Shown: positions 8,800 through 16,754, counted from the first letter of the stretch. The stretch is DNA of 39,510 nt from Miltoncostaeales bacterium (GCA_030829765.1 JAUROO010000040.1:1-39510); one strand, 5' to 3'. The notes: a model not told the origin generated them from the sequence alone. Program-made: numbers and translations.

Positions 8800-9045
8800 C
8801 TACTGCAGCGCAGCGCGGCGACGACGGCCCTGCAGGGTGTTCCAGATGCCCCCGCCGATGATCAGCGCCAGGCCGACGACGATCCCGAACCAGAACACGC
8901 CATAGTGCTGCCACAGAGCCCGGCCCACGTCCTCGAAGGCGAAGCCGATCTGGAACCACACGAGCCCGACGACGATGAGGACTGCCCCGAGGGTGAACGG
9001 CCATACCACCGGCAGGCCGGAATCATCCTTGTCGTCATGCGCCAT
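8800..9045 (-). CDS. Small two-helix membrane protein, function unknown
   Basis: An 81-residue product with an Asp/Lys-rich N-terminus, two hydrophobic segments (about 14-36 and 48-68) and a basic Arg-rich tail, so probably an inner-membrane hairpin with both ends in the cytoplasm. I do not recognise the family. The reading frame is supported by GGAGG seven bases before the ATG, the clean hydrophobic pattern, and position between two genuine genes. A candidate promoter precedes it (9084-9089). Confidence 0.8.
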   Translation of the reverse strand: MAHDDKDDSGLPVVWPFTLGAVLIVVGLVWFQIGFAFEDVGRALWQHYGVFWFGIVVGLALIIGGGIWNTLQGRRRRAALQ

Positions 9046-9083
9046 TCGTCGTCCTCCGGGCGGATTTCCTGCGAATCGACGTC

Positions 9084-9089
9084 ACGATA
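9084..9089 (-). promoter_or_regulatory. Candidate -10 element of the small membrane protein gene
   Basis: Minus-strand TATCGT in the 92-base gap after the NrtR-like gene. It would give a leader of about 30 bases containing the GGAGG site. No clear -35 box. The gap also contains an imperfect GC-rich inverted repeat just after the NrtR-like stop. Confidence 0.3.
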
Positions 9090-9137
9090 CCAGCGCGCAC
9101 GGCGCGGCACCGGCCCGCGCAGGGGCGAAGGGCCCGG

Positions 9138-9800
9138 TCAGACGGGCGGATCGTCCCCCGACGACAGTGCACGCGCCACACGCCGCTCGCGCGCGTCCAC
9201 CGCGAAACGCCCGCCCGCCGATCGGTAGAGGCGCGCCGGGCGCCCGCGCCCCTCGGCACGGAGCTCCCCCGATTCCTCGACCACCCCGGCGCGCAGGACA
9301 TCGCGGCGGAAGTTCCGGGCATCCAGCCGCCGGTCGAGCAGCACTTCGTACACGGCCTGCATCTCGCCCAGCGTGAACAGGTCCGGCAGGAGGTTGACGG
9401 CAACCGGGGCGTAGGACGTCTTCGCACGCAGGCGCTGCAGCCCGTAGGCCACCACCTGCTCCTGGCCCTCCGCGATGGACGGCAGGTCGTCATGCGCGAA
9501 CCACCGCACCTCCGCCACGTCCGGTCCTGGCGCGATGGGGTGGCGTCCCGCGTCGATCAGCGCCAGGTACGCGACCACCACCTCCTCCCCGCCGCGGTCG
9601 AAGGTGTAGAGCTGCTCCATCGCGATGCCGCGGACCCCCGAGGTGTCCTCCACGGCGCGGCCGGCGGCGGCCCCGAGCGCATCGGCCCCCCCGGGACCGG
9701 TGGCCGGAAGCGTCCAGGTACCACCGCCGACCCGGCCGAGCAGCACCTCGAGGCCCCCATCGCGCACCGTGAACACCGCCACCTCGATACGCACCCTCAT
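9138..9800 (-). CDS. NrtR-like regulator: degenerate Nudix domain plus winged helix
   Basis: Family NrtR proteins are transcription factors that use an inactive Nudix fold to sense ADP-ribose-type ligands and control NAD or sugar metabolism genes. The 220-residue product has an N-terminal Nudix-like domain (1-125) and a C-terminal winged helix (about 128-200). The latter shows LLPDLFTLGEMQAVYE, DARNFRRDVLRAGVV and GRPARLYR, which is characteristic of NrtR. The Nudix box is degenerate: in the RExxEExG core the residues are R48-A49-V50-E51-D52-T53-S54-G55, so the catalytic glutamates are replaced and hydrolysis is unlikely. The ATG overlaps the stop of the upstream metallo-hydrolase by 4 bases, so the two are co-translated. 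No NAD synthesis gene is in the window; its target is unknown. Confidence 0.85.
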   Translation of the reverse strand: MRVRIEVAVFTVRDGGLEVLLGRVGGGTWTLPATGPGGADALGAAAGRAVEDTSGVRGIAMEQLYTFDRGGEEVVVAYLALIDAGRHPIAPGPDVAEVRWFAHDDLPSIAEGQEQVVAYGLQRLRAKTSYAPVAVNLLPDLFTLGEMQAVYEVLLDRRLDARNFRRDVLRAGVVEESGELRAEGRGRPARLYRSAGGRFAVDARERRVARALSSGDDPPV

Positions 9801-10714
9801 GCGCGCTGCCGCTCCTCGCGCTCAGCCATGCCCTGCAGGCCGAGGAGGTTGTTGTCCAGCCAGTTGAAGGCGGTCCAGCGCAGGAGCGCATCGGGGGTCC
9901 GCAGCGCCTCGGCGGGGGGCCACGCGGCGTCCACGGCCACCTGCAGCGCCCCGGGGTCGCCCGGCGCCTCACGATGGGCCCGGCGGGCCGCGTCGCCCAT
10001 CGCAGCCTGCGCGCGGCGGCCGAGGTCGATGGCCTCCGCCGGATCTGCGACCGGCCCGAAATGGCTCACGTACAGGCGCGCGGGCCGGAGTCCCTCCAGC
10101 ACATCGAGGCTCGCGAGCGCGGCATCCACGTCATACTCGGGCGGCGGGATGCTCGGGTACATCTCGCCCCCGCCCAGTTGCACGCCCACCGCATCCCCGG
10201 CGAAGACGATGCCCTCCGCCTCGTCCAGGAGGGACATGTGGTGCCGGGCGTGCCCCGGCGTCCACACCACCCGCAGCGCACGCCCCGGTGAGATCGCCAC
10301 GAGATCACCGTCCGCCGCCTCCCGGATGCGCTCCGCCGGGATGGCGGCGAGGCCGCCGATGGCCGGCGAGAGGCGGCCGAACAGGGCATGCGTGCCCGCC
10401 ACCAGGCGGGCCGGGTCCACGAGATGGGGCGCGCCCCGCGGGTGGACCACCACGGTCGCCCGCGGGAATGCCCGCGCGAGGTCGCCGGCCGCCCCGCAGT
10501 GATCGAGGTGCACGTGCGTCAGCACGATCCAGGCCAGATCGTCCGGGGCGATGCCCGCCGCCGCCAGCGCGTCCACGACCGTCACGGCGCTGGTCTGCGT
10601 ACCGCAATCGATGACCGCCGGCTGATCCCCGGGAACCACGTGCACGCCCGTCATGCCGGTGATTCCGGCCAGCAGGGTGTCGAACTGGATGATGCCGCCG
10701 GGGTGCCGGTCCAT
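9797..10714 (-). CDS. Metallo-beta-lactamase-fold hydrolase
   Basis: The 305-residue protein carries the binuclear zinc motif THVHLDH (66-72), the later TPGHARHH and GDAVG metal-ligand regions, and a helical C-terminal extension. These make it a member of the large MBL-fold hydrolase superfamily (glyoxalase II and related thioester, lactone or phosphodiester hydrolases). The substrate cannot be read from the sequence. Start ATG at 10714 gives a normal N-terminus leading into the first beta strand. It is divergent from rpiA with only 28 bases between the start codons, so the two promoters must overlap, and it is co-translated with the NrtR-like gene. Confidence 0.88.
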   Translation of the reverse strand: MDRHPGGIIQFDTLLAGITGMTGVHVVPGDQPAVIDCGTQTSAVTVVDALAAAGIAPDDLAWIVLTHVHLDHCGAAGDLARAFPRATVVVHPRGAPHLVDPARLVAGTHALFGRLSPAIGGLAAIPAERIREAADGDLVAISPGRALRVVWTPGHARHHMSLLDEAEGIVFAGDAVGVQLGGGEMYPSIPPPEYDVDAALASLDVLEGLRPARLYVSHFGPVADPAEAIDLGRRAQAAMGDAARRAHREAPGDPGALQVAVDAAWPPAEALRTPDALLRWTAFNWLDNNLLGLQGMAEREERQRA

Positions 10715-10730
10715 GCACGCGAGTCTCGCA

Positions 10731-10736
10731 TACGCT
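10731..10736 (+). promoter_or_regulatory. Candidate -10 element of rpiA (leaderless)
   Basis: TACGCT ends 6 bases before the rpiA ATG at 10743, which places the start codon at the expected transcription start. No ribosome-binding site precedes rpiA. It lies in the 28-base gap shared with the divergent metallo-hydrolase gene. Confidence 0.4.
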
Positions 10737-10742
10737 TCGGGC

Positions 10743-11402
10743 ATGGCGAACGACAGGGAAGCCGCATGGGCGGCCGCCGGCAGTGCGTGCGCGGCGCTGG
10801 TGCAGGACGGGATGCGGGTCGGGCTCGGCACCGGGAGGGCCGCGACGGCCGGAATCCGCGCGCTCGGGCAACGCATCGATGACGAGGGCCTGCGGGTGAC
10901 GGGCGTGCCCACCTCCGAGGCGAGTGCACTGGTGGCCGCGGACGTGGGCATCCCGCTGGGCGACGCCGGGATGCCGCTCGACCTGGCCTTCGACGGCGCG
11001 GATGCCGTGGACCCGGCGGGCCTCTGCGTGAAGGGTGCGGGCGGCGCGATGGTCCGCGAGCGCGTGCTGGCGCATGCCGCGGCCCGGTTCGTGGTGCTGG
11101 TGGATGCACCCAAGATCGTCGCGACCCTGGACGACTGGGGCGTCCTCCCGATCGCCGTCGTGCCGTTCGCCGCGGCGGATGTCATGCGGGAACTGGACGA
11201 TCTCGCCCCGGATCGACGCGAGCGGGACAGTGATGATGCGATGGCGCTGGTGGACCTGCATGTTCCCGGGGGAGCGGACTGGCCCGCCGTGGCGGAGCGC
11301 GTGCGCGCCCTTCCCGGCGTGCTCGACCATGGACTGTTCCGGCTGGTGCTCGGTGACGTGCTGATCGGACACCCCGACGGAACGGTGACCACCGCCGGGT
11401 GA
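10743..11402 (+). CDS. rpiA: Ribose-5-phosphate isomerase A
   Basis: Interconverts ribose 5-phosphate and ribulose 5-phosphate in the pentose phosphate pathway. The 219-residue length is typical. VGLGTGRAATAGIRAL matches the phosphate-binding loop (usually GTGST). FDGADAVD supplies Asp84 and Asp87, KGAGGAMVRE supplies Lys97 and Glu106, and DAPKIV follows. The loop is somewhat divergent (GTGRA instead of GTGST). Start ATG at 10743 has no Shine-Dalgarno sequence. The stop overlaps the murT GTG start by 4 bases, which makes rpiA the first gene of a four-gene operon with murT, a methyltransferase and gatD. Confidence 0.9.
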   Translation: MANDREAAWAAAGSACAALVQDGMRVGLGTGRAATAGIRALGQRIDDEGLRVTGVPTSEASALVAADVGIPLGDAGMPLDLAFDGADAVDPAGLCVKGAGGAMVRERVLAHAAARFVVLVDAPKIVATLDDWGVLPIAVVPFAAADVMRELDDLAPDRRERDSDDAMALVDLHVPGGADWPAVAERVRALPGVLDHGLFRLVLGDVLIGHPDGTVTTAG

Positions 11403-12781
11403 GCATCCGCGCGCGTACAGCGGCCGCCGTGGCGCGGGCGACCGGGCGTGCCTCCCGGGCGCTCGGCCGGGGCGGAGGCACCGCCGTTCCCGGTCACGTG
11501 CTCCTCCGGCTCGATCCGAACGGAATCGAGCACCTGTCCACCCGGATCGGTGGCGGCTCCATCCTCGTCTCGGCCACCAACGGCAAGACCACGACCACGC
11601 GGCTCCTGGCGGGGGCGCTGCGCACCGGGGGCGCTCCGGTGGTCACCAACGCCGCCGGCGCGAATCTCCTGAGTGGCGTGGCGACCACTCTCGCGGAGTC
11701 GGCGGGCAACCTCGGCGGGGCCACCCGGGGCGTCTTCGAGGTGGACGAGGCGGCGCTGCCCGAGGTCGCCGCCCGCATCCACCCCCGAGCCATTCTGCTG
11801 ATGAATCTGTTCCGCGACCAACTTGACCGCCACGGCGAACTCGAGGCAATTGCCGCGCGTTGGCAGGACATGATCGGCACGCTGCCGGCGACCACGCGAC
11901 TGGTGCTGTGCGCGGACGATCCGCTGGTGGCATCCCTTGCCCCAGCAGGCGCCGACGTGACGTGGTTCGGCATCGATGACCCCGAGGCGGCAGCGCCTGC
12001 CCTCCCCCATGCCTCGGACTCGACCCGGTGCCGTACATGCGGGGAGCCCCTGGCGTACGCCGCGGTGTGGGTGGGACACATCGGTGCGTGGTCGTGCCCC
12101 GCGTGCGGGCTGCAGCGCCCCCGCCCGGCGGTCCGGGTGCTGCGCGCAGGACTCCGGGGCACGGCGGGCTCGCGACCCATCATCGAGACACCGGCGGGCC
12201 GCGTGACCCTCGAACTCGCGCTGCCGGGCCTGCACAACGTGCTGAACGCGGCCGGCGCGCTTGCCGGCGCCATTGCGATGGGGATCCCCGGGGAGGCCGC
12301 CGCGGAGGCCATCTGCCGGGTTCCCGCGGCATTCGGCCGGGCCGAGCGGGTGGCGGTGGGTGATAGGGACGTCGTGCTGATGCTGGCCAAGAACCCCGCG
12401 GGGGCGAACGAGAACGTGCGCACCCTGCTGCTCGACACCGACGAGCATGACCTGCTCGTGGCGCTGAACGACCGCATCGCCGACGGGCGGGATGTCTCGT
12501 GGATCTGGGACGTCGACTGGGAACCCCTGCTGCCACGCGTCCGGCGCCTCACCGCCACGGGCGAACGGGCGCATGACCTCGCATTGCGCTTCCGCTACGC
12601 GGGGATGCCGCTTGAGCGCATCCACGTGCAGGAGGATCCCGGCCGGGCTCTCGATGCCGCCCTCGCAGCGGTGGCCCCCGGCGGCACGCTGCAGGTACTT
12701 CCCACGTACACCGTGATGCACCAGATCCGCGCGGACCTCGTCGCCAGGGGCGCTGCCAGCGACTTCTGGGAGGCCGGCTGA
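11399..12781 (+). CDS. murT: Lipid II isoglutaminyl synthase, MurT subunit
   Basis: Mur-ligase-like subunit of the complex that amidates the D-glutamate alpha-carboxyl of lipid II to D-isoglutamine at the membrane. The 460-residue protein has an ATP-binding P-loop SATNGKTTTTRLL (from residue 58), MNLFRDQLDRHGELE, and GLHNVLNAAGAL. A four-cysteine ribbon (Cys211, 214, 233, 236) has the same spacing as the zinc ribbon of Staphylococcus aureus MurT. Near residue 365 the stretch ADGRDVSWIWD corresponds to the region that contributes an aspartate to the GatD active site. The GTG start at 11399 overlaps the rpiA stop (GTGA). A methyltransferase gene follows after a single base, separating murT from its partner gatD. 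Confidence 0.95.
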   Translation: MSIRARTAAAVARATGRASRALGRGGGTAVPGHVLLRLDPNGIEHLSTRIGGGSILVSATNGKTTTTRLLAGALRTGGAPVVTNAAGANLLSGVATTLAESAGNLGGATRGVFEVDEAALPEVAARIHPRAILLMNLFRDQLDRHGELEAIAARWQDMIGTLPATTRLVLCADDPLVASLAPAGADVTWFGIDDPEAAAPALPHASDSTRCRTCGEPLAYAAVWVGHIGAWSCPACGLQRPRPAVRVLRAGLRGTAGSRPIIETPAGRVTLELALPGLHNVLNAAGALAGAIAMGIPGEAAAEAICRVPAAFGRAERVAVGDRDVVLMLAKNPAGANENVRTLLLDTDEHDLLVALNDRIADGRDVSWIWDVDWEPLLPRVRRLTATGERAHDLALRFRYAGMPLERIHVQEDPGRALDAALAAVAPGGTLQVLPTYTVMHQIRADLVARGAASDFWEAG

Positions 12782-12782
12782 G

Positions 12783-13556
12783 ATGGAGGGCACGGTCATC
12801 ACACCGGCCCGCGGCTTCATGGCCGAGCACGGCCACTACCACGACGACGACGGCTTCTGGGAGGCGCATGCCGACCGGCTCGGGGGCCCGGTGTGCGACG
12901 TGGGGGCGGCCGCGGGGCGGATCACCTTGCGGGTGGCCGCCCGGGGCCACGATGTGTGGGCCGTCGACACCGACCCCGAAATGCTCGAGGTGCTGCGCGA
13001 ACGGGCGGCCGGGGCCGGCATTGCGGACCGCGTGCACGGGGTCCGGGGGTCCATGACGGGCCCGCTTCCGGTGCGCGGCGCCGGGCTGGTGATGATCCCG
13101 ATGAACAGCCTGCAGCTGATGCGCTCGGGAGAGGATCGGCGTGCATGCTTCGCGGCGGCCCGCGATGCGCTTCGCCCCGGGGGCGAGATGATCTTCGACC
13201 TCGCCATGCCGCACTTCCCGGTGATCGGGGACCTCATCGGGGTGCTCCTGGACACCGGCCATTCCGTGGATCCGGACACCCGCGACCTGCTGATGCACCA
13301 GGCGGTCTTCGAACGCGTCAACCCCGCATGCGGCGAGGCCGACATGCGGATCATCATCGAGCGGATCCACGCGGATGGCACCCGGACACGCGTCGAACGT
13401 CCGCATCACCTGCATCTGTACGAGCCCGACGAGATCCCGGCGCTGGCATCGGATGCCGGCCTCGAGGTGGTCTGCTGCAGGGCGGGCTTCCGTGACGAGC
13501 CCCTGGTCCCGGACGCCGAGCGTCACGTCTGGCGCCTGCGGAGGCCCGACGCATGA
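12783..13556 (+). CDS. Class I SAM-dependent methyltransferase between murT and gatD
   Basis: The 257-residue protein has a Rossmann-type SAM-binding motif I, CDVGAAAGRITL (Asp39, Gly41, Gly45), an acidic motif II ending strand 2 at VDTD (Asp62), and a motif near residue 130-140 (LRPGGEMIFDLAMP) typical of small-molecule methyltransferases. The acceptor substrate is unknown. The central glycine of motif I is replaced by alanine, a tolerated variation. It starts one base after the murT stop and its stop overlaps the gatD ATG by 4 bases, so it is almost certainly expressed together with the lipid II amidation pair. A role in cell-wall precursor modification is inference from position only. Confidence 0.88.
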   Translation: MEGTVITPARGFMAEHGHYHDDDGFWEAHADRLGGPVCDVGAAAGRITLRVAARGHDVWAVDTDPEMLEVLRERAAGAGIADRVHGVRGSMTGPLPVRGAGLVMIPMNSLQLMRSGEDRRACFAAARDALRPGGEMIFDLAMPHFPVIGDLIGVLLDTGHSVDPDTRDLLMHQAVFERVNPACGEADMRIIIERIHADGTRTRVERPHHLHLYEPDEIPALASDAGLEVVCCRAGFRDEPLVPDAERHVWRLRRPDA

Positions 13557-14335
13557 GCGCGCCGGACGATGAGGTGCGCCTGTGCCACCTGTATCCGCGC
13601 GAGCTGAACATCTATGCCGACCGGGGCAACATCGCGGTGCTGCGGATGCGCCTTGCGTGGCGCGGCATGCGCCTGCTGGTGGAGGAGGCGGGAGTGGGTG
13701 ACCCGGTGGCCCCCGGTCGCCATGACCTCTACTACCTGGGCGGCGGCCAGGACCGCGACCAGGCGATCGTGGCCGAGGACATGGCACGCGGCAAGGGCCG
13801 GGCAATCGTCTCCGCCGTGGAGGACGGGGCCGCCCTGCTGGCGGTGTGCGGTGGCTACCAGCTCGCAGGGCACCGCTACGTGGGCGTGGACGGCGTGGTG
13901 ATGCCGGGCATCGGGCTGCTGGATGCGGAGACCACCGCCGGGGACGACCGGCTCATCGGTGACGTCCTGGTGGAGGCCACCCTGGACGGCGTCTCACGCG
14001 AGGTGGCCGGATTCGAGAACCACGCGGGGCGGACGCACCTCGGTGCGGGTGCCACGGCCTTCGGGCGGGTGCTCGCCGGATTCGGAAACGACGGCCGCAG
14101 CGGCACGGAGGGAGTCACCTACCGGCGCGCCATCGGCACGTACCTCCACGGACCGCTTCTCCCCCGCAACCCGTGGGTGGCCGACACGCTGCTCGCGTGG
14201 GCCCTGGCCCATCGCACGGGCGAGCGCGTGACCCTGCCACCGCTCGATGACGCCCTTGAGGACGCGGCTCGTGCGGTCGCGGCCGGTCGCGCCCGGGGCG
14301 GACGGCAGGAACGGCTGATCGGCCGGCGCGCCTAG
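13553..14335 (+). CDS. gatD: Lipid II isoglutaminyl synthase, glutamine amidotransferase GatD
   Basis: Class I (CobB/CobQ-like) glutaminase subunit that releases ammonia from glutamine for MurT. The 260-residue protein shows LCHLYPRELNIYADRGN at the N-terminus, YYLGGGQDRDQ, and the nucleophile loop LLAVCGGYQLAG with Cys99. GFENHAGRT follows, and the catalytic His199 lies in TYLHGPLL. The spacing resembles Cys94/His189 of S. aureus GatD. It overlaps the methyltransferase stop by 4 bases. Its TAG stop shares a CTAG palindrome with the stop of convergent dut, so the two genes overlap by 4 bases tail to tail. Confidence 0.95.
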   Translation: MSAPDDEVRLCHLYPRELNIYADRGNIAVLRMRLAWRGMRLLVEEAGVGDPVAPGRHDLYYLGGGQDRDQAIVAEDMARGKGRAIVSAVEDGAALLAVCGGYQLAGHRYVGVDGVVMPGIGLLDAETTAGDDRLIGDVLVEATLDGVSREVAGFENHAGRTHLGAGATAFGRVLAGFGNDGRSGTEGVTYRRAIGTYLHGPLLPRNPWVADTLLAWALAHRTGERVTLPPLDDALEDAARAVAAGRARGGRQERLIGRRA

Positions 14336-14757
14336 CGCCCCGTCGAGCCGAAGCCCCCCTCACCACGGCCATCCGTACCCGGCAGGCGATCGGCCTCCAC
14401 CGCCTCCCCCATCGCCACGGGCACGATCACCAATTGCGCCACCCGATCACCGGGATGGATCACCACCGGCGCATCCCCGAGGTTCACGAGGATCACGCGG
14501 AGCTCTCCGCGATAGCCGCTGTCGATGAGCCCGGGCGCGTTCGCGACGGTCAGGCCGTCCCGGAGGGCGCGACCGGATCGGGGCACGACCAGCCCCGCCA
14601 TGCCGCCGGGGACGGCCACCGCCAGCCCGGTGCCCACGGCGCACCGCGCCCCCGGGGCGATATCGGCTTGCTCCACGGATACCAGGTCGAGCCCCGCATC
14701 ACCCGGATGGGCGCGCTGCGGGATGACCGCCTCCGGCGCCAGGCGCCGGAACGGGAT
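14332..14757 (-). CDS. dut: dUTP pyrophosphatase with an apparent AUC start codon
   Basis: Hydrolyses dUTP to dUMP and PPi, protecting DNA from uracil and feeding dTMP synthesis; the enzyme is a trimer. All five motifs are present: AGLDL (21-25), PRSGRAL (59-65), GLIDSGYRGE (76-85), GDRVAQL (103-109) and GRGEGGFGSTG (130-140). The start is unusual. The first ATG/GTG/TTG in frame is the GTG at 14676, but starting there would remove motif 1 and the first strand. Reading upstream gives PFRRLAPEAVIPQRAHPGDA, the normal N-terminus. No standard start exists before an in-frame stop inside dapL, and an ATC codon at 14757 occupies the expected initiator position, one base after the dapL stop. A CTG at 14742 is the other option. 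Length from ATC is 141 residues, typical. Confidence 0.85.
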   Translation of the reverse strand: MPFRRLAPEAVIPQRAHPGDAGLDLVSVEQADIAPGARCAVGTGLAVAVPGGMAGLVVPRSGRALRDGLTVANAPGLIDSGYRGELRVILVNLGDAPVVIHPGDRVAQLVIVPVAMGEAVEADRLPGTDGRGEGGFGSTGR

Positions 14758-14758
14758 G

Positions 14759-15934
14759 TCAGGCGCCGACGAGACGGGAGATGCGCTCCGCCGCTTCGAT
14801 CAGGCGGTCATCCGGCACCGTGAGGCTCATCCGCACGAATCCCTCGCCGCTGGGCCCGTATGCCGATCCCGGCGAGATCACGACAGCGGCCTCCTCCAGC
14901 ACCTTCTCGGTGAACGATGCCGAGGTCTCGCCCTGGGGGACCCGCGCCCACACGTAGATCGCGCCCTTCGGGGGCGTGAGATCGAGCCCGATGTCGCGCA
15001 GGGCGTCCACGAGGACGTCGCGGCGGCGGCGGTAGATGTCGCACATGGCCCGCACCGAGGCCTGGTCCGAGTCGAGGGCGGCGATGCTGGCCTCCTGCAC
15101 CGCCTCGAACATCCCGGAGTCGAGGTTCGTCTTCAGCTGCCAGTAGGCGCTCACGACCTCGGGATTGCCGACGACCGCACCACTTCGCCAGCCGGTCATG
15201 TTGTAGGTCTTCGACAGCGAGAACACCTCGATCCCGACGTCCTTCGCGCCGGGCGTGGCCAGGAACGACGGGGCGACGTAGCCGTCGTAGGTGATTTCCG
15301 AGTAGGCGTTGTCGTGGACGATGATGAAGTCGTGACGGCGGGCGAGGTCCACCGCGCGCGCGAACAGGTCGTCCTCCACCACCGCGCCGGTCGGGTTGTT
15401 CGGGTAGTTCAGGTACATGATCCGGGCACGATCGAGGTCGTCCCCGGGAATCGCCTCGAAGTCGGGCTGGAACCCGAGCTCCGGCACGAGGGGCATGGGG
15501 ACCGGCTCCGCGCCCACCAGCAGGGGGCCCATGGTGTACACCGGATAGCCGGGATCGCTCGCCAGGGCCACGTCGCCGGGGTCGAGCAGGGCGAGGTTGA
15601 GGTTGGCGATCGCCTCCTTGGCACCAAGGGCGGGGAGGACCTCGGTGTCCGGATCGAGCTCGACGCCGAACCTGCGGTCGTAGAAGCCCGCCACCGACTC
15701 GCGGAAGCCCGCGCGCCCGCGATTGGACGGGTACTGGTGGGTACCGGCGTCTGCAACGGCGTCCTGCATGCGGCGCACGACCAGGTCCGGGGTCGGGGTG
15801 TCCGGATCACCGATGCCCAGCGAGATGATGTCCACCCCCTCGGCCTTCTTCGCCGCGATCTTTCTCTCGATCTCCGCGAACAGGTACGGGGGCAGGAGCC
15901 CCAGCCGGGCCGCGCCGACAGGACGATTGCTCAC
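14759..15934 (-). CDS. dapL: LL-diaminopimelate aminotransferase (class I/II PLP aminotransferase)
   Basis: Converts tetrahydrodipicolinate directly to LL-diaminopimelate with glutamate as amino donor, bypassing the succinylase or acetylase steps. The 391-residue protein is a fold-type I PLP enzyme: the N-terminal LGIGDPDTPTPDLVV, YPNNPTGA, HDNAYSEI, and the PLP lysine Lys242 in FSLSKTYNMTGWR. The substrate is inferred from this signature and from direct coupling to dapF: its GTG start overlaps the dapF stop by 4 bases. A DapC-type or another class I aminotransferase is possible. No dapD or dapE is seen in the window, which fits the DapL route. Confidence 0.85.
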   Translation of the reverse strand: MSNRPVGAARLGLLPPYLFAEIERKIAAKKAEGVDIISLGIGDPDTPTPDLVVRRMQDAVADAGTHQYPSNRGRAGFRESVAGFYDRRFGVELDPDTEVLPALGAKEAIANLNLALLDPGDVALASDPGYPVYTMGPLLVGAEPVPMPLVPELGFQPDFEAIPGDDLDRARIMYLNYPNNPTGAVVEDDLFARAVDLARRHDFIIVHDNAYSEITYDGYVAPSFLATPGAKDVGIEVFSLSKTYNMTGWRSGAVVGNPEVVSAYWQLKTNLDSGMFEAVQEASIAALDSDQASVRAMCDIYRRRRDVLVDALRDIGLDLTPPKGAIYVWARVPQGETSASFTEKVLEEAAVVISPGSAYGPSGEGFVRMSLTVPDDRLIEAAERISRLVGA

Positions 15935-16746
15935 AGAGCCTCCAGACGTGAGGTAAGGGCCGCGGACATGCGGCCGGAATAGATGGGGTCCGCGGGGCCG
16001 GTCATGGTGACGCGCAGGTCATCGGCCACATCGATCACCAGGTCGCCACCGGACAGGTGGACCGTCACGGGCGCCTCCAGGCCGTCCAGCCGGACTCCCG
16101 CCACTGCCGCGGCGCACGCGCCCGTGCCGCAGGCCATCGTCACACCGGCGCCGCGCTCCCACACCCGCATGGTGATCTCCGACGGCCCATCCCGCCGGAT
16201 GAACTCCACGTTGGTGCGCTGCGGGAAGCGGTCGGCCACTTCCACCGCGGGGCCGATGGTCGCGACCACGGCGTCCGGGTCGTCGTGGCGGATCACGGCG
16301 TGCGGATTGCCCATCGAGACCTCGGCGAGGGTCACGCTGCCCGCAGGGGTTTCGAGGGCCTCATCCGCCTCCCCGGCCGGGAAGCGCGCCTGCCCCATGT
16401 CCACCGACACCATCGACCCGTCCACGACCACGCGAACCTCGCCCGCCCCGGTCAGGATGCTCCCATCGGCCGGCAGCGCACCGGCCGCGTCCAGATACCG
16501 GGCCACCATCCGGATCCCGTTTCCGCAGTTCTCCGCCATGCTGCCGTCCGGATTCCACACCCGCATCTCGGGCATGGGGCCATCCATGCGCACCTCCAGG
16601 ATTCCGTCCGCCCCCACCCCGAAGTTGCGATCGCACACCAGGCGCGCCCGCGCAGCACTGATGGGGAACGGCCACGCCGCCGGGTCGGTCACCACGTAGT
16701 GGTTGCCGAGCCCCTGCCACTTCTCGAACGCGATTCCCTCATGCAC
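15931..16746 (-). CDS. dapF: Diaminopimelate epimerase
   Basis: Inverts LL- to meso-diaminopimelate, the peptidoglycan and lysine precursor, by a two-base cysteine mechanism without cofactor. The 271-residue protein (E. coli 274) has both catalytic cysteines: Cys74 in ENCGNGIRM and Cys206 in MACGTGACAAA. KWQGLGNHYVV at the N-terminus is also typical. The start is the GTG at 16746; no in-frame ATG is close. There is no Shine-Dalgarno sequence, but a TAGCCT hexamer ends 8 bases upstream and includes the miaA stop codon, so dapF may begin its own leaderless transcript. It overlaps dapL by 4 bases. Confidence 0.95.
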   Translation of the reverse strand: MHEGIAFEKWQGLGNHYVVTDPAAWPFPISAARARLVCDRNFGVGADGILEVRMDGPMPEMRVWNPDGSMAENCGNGIRMVARYLDAAGALPADGSILTGAGEVRVVVDGSMVSVDMGQARFPAGEADEALETPAGSVTLAEVSMGNPHAVIRHDDPDAVVATIGPAVEVADRFPQRTNVEFIRRDGPSEITMRVWERGAGVTMACGTGACAAAVAGVRLDGLEAPVTVHLSGGDLVIDVADDLRVTMTGPADPIYSGRMSAALTSRLEAL

Positions 16747-16754
16747 GGTGCAGC

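Noticed and set aside
14332..14676. Short dUTPase starting at the GTG at 14676
   Set aside because: It would lack motif 1 (AGLDL) and the first strand, although the upstream codons encode them in frame.
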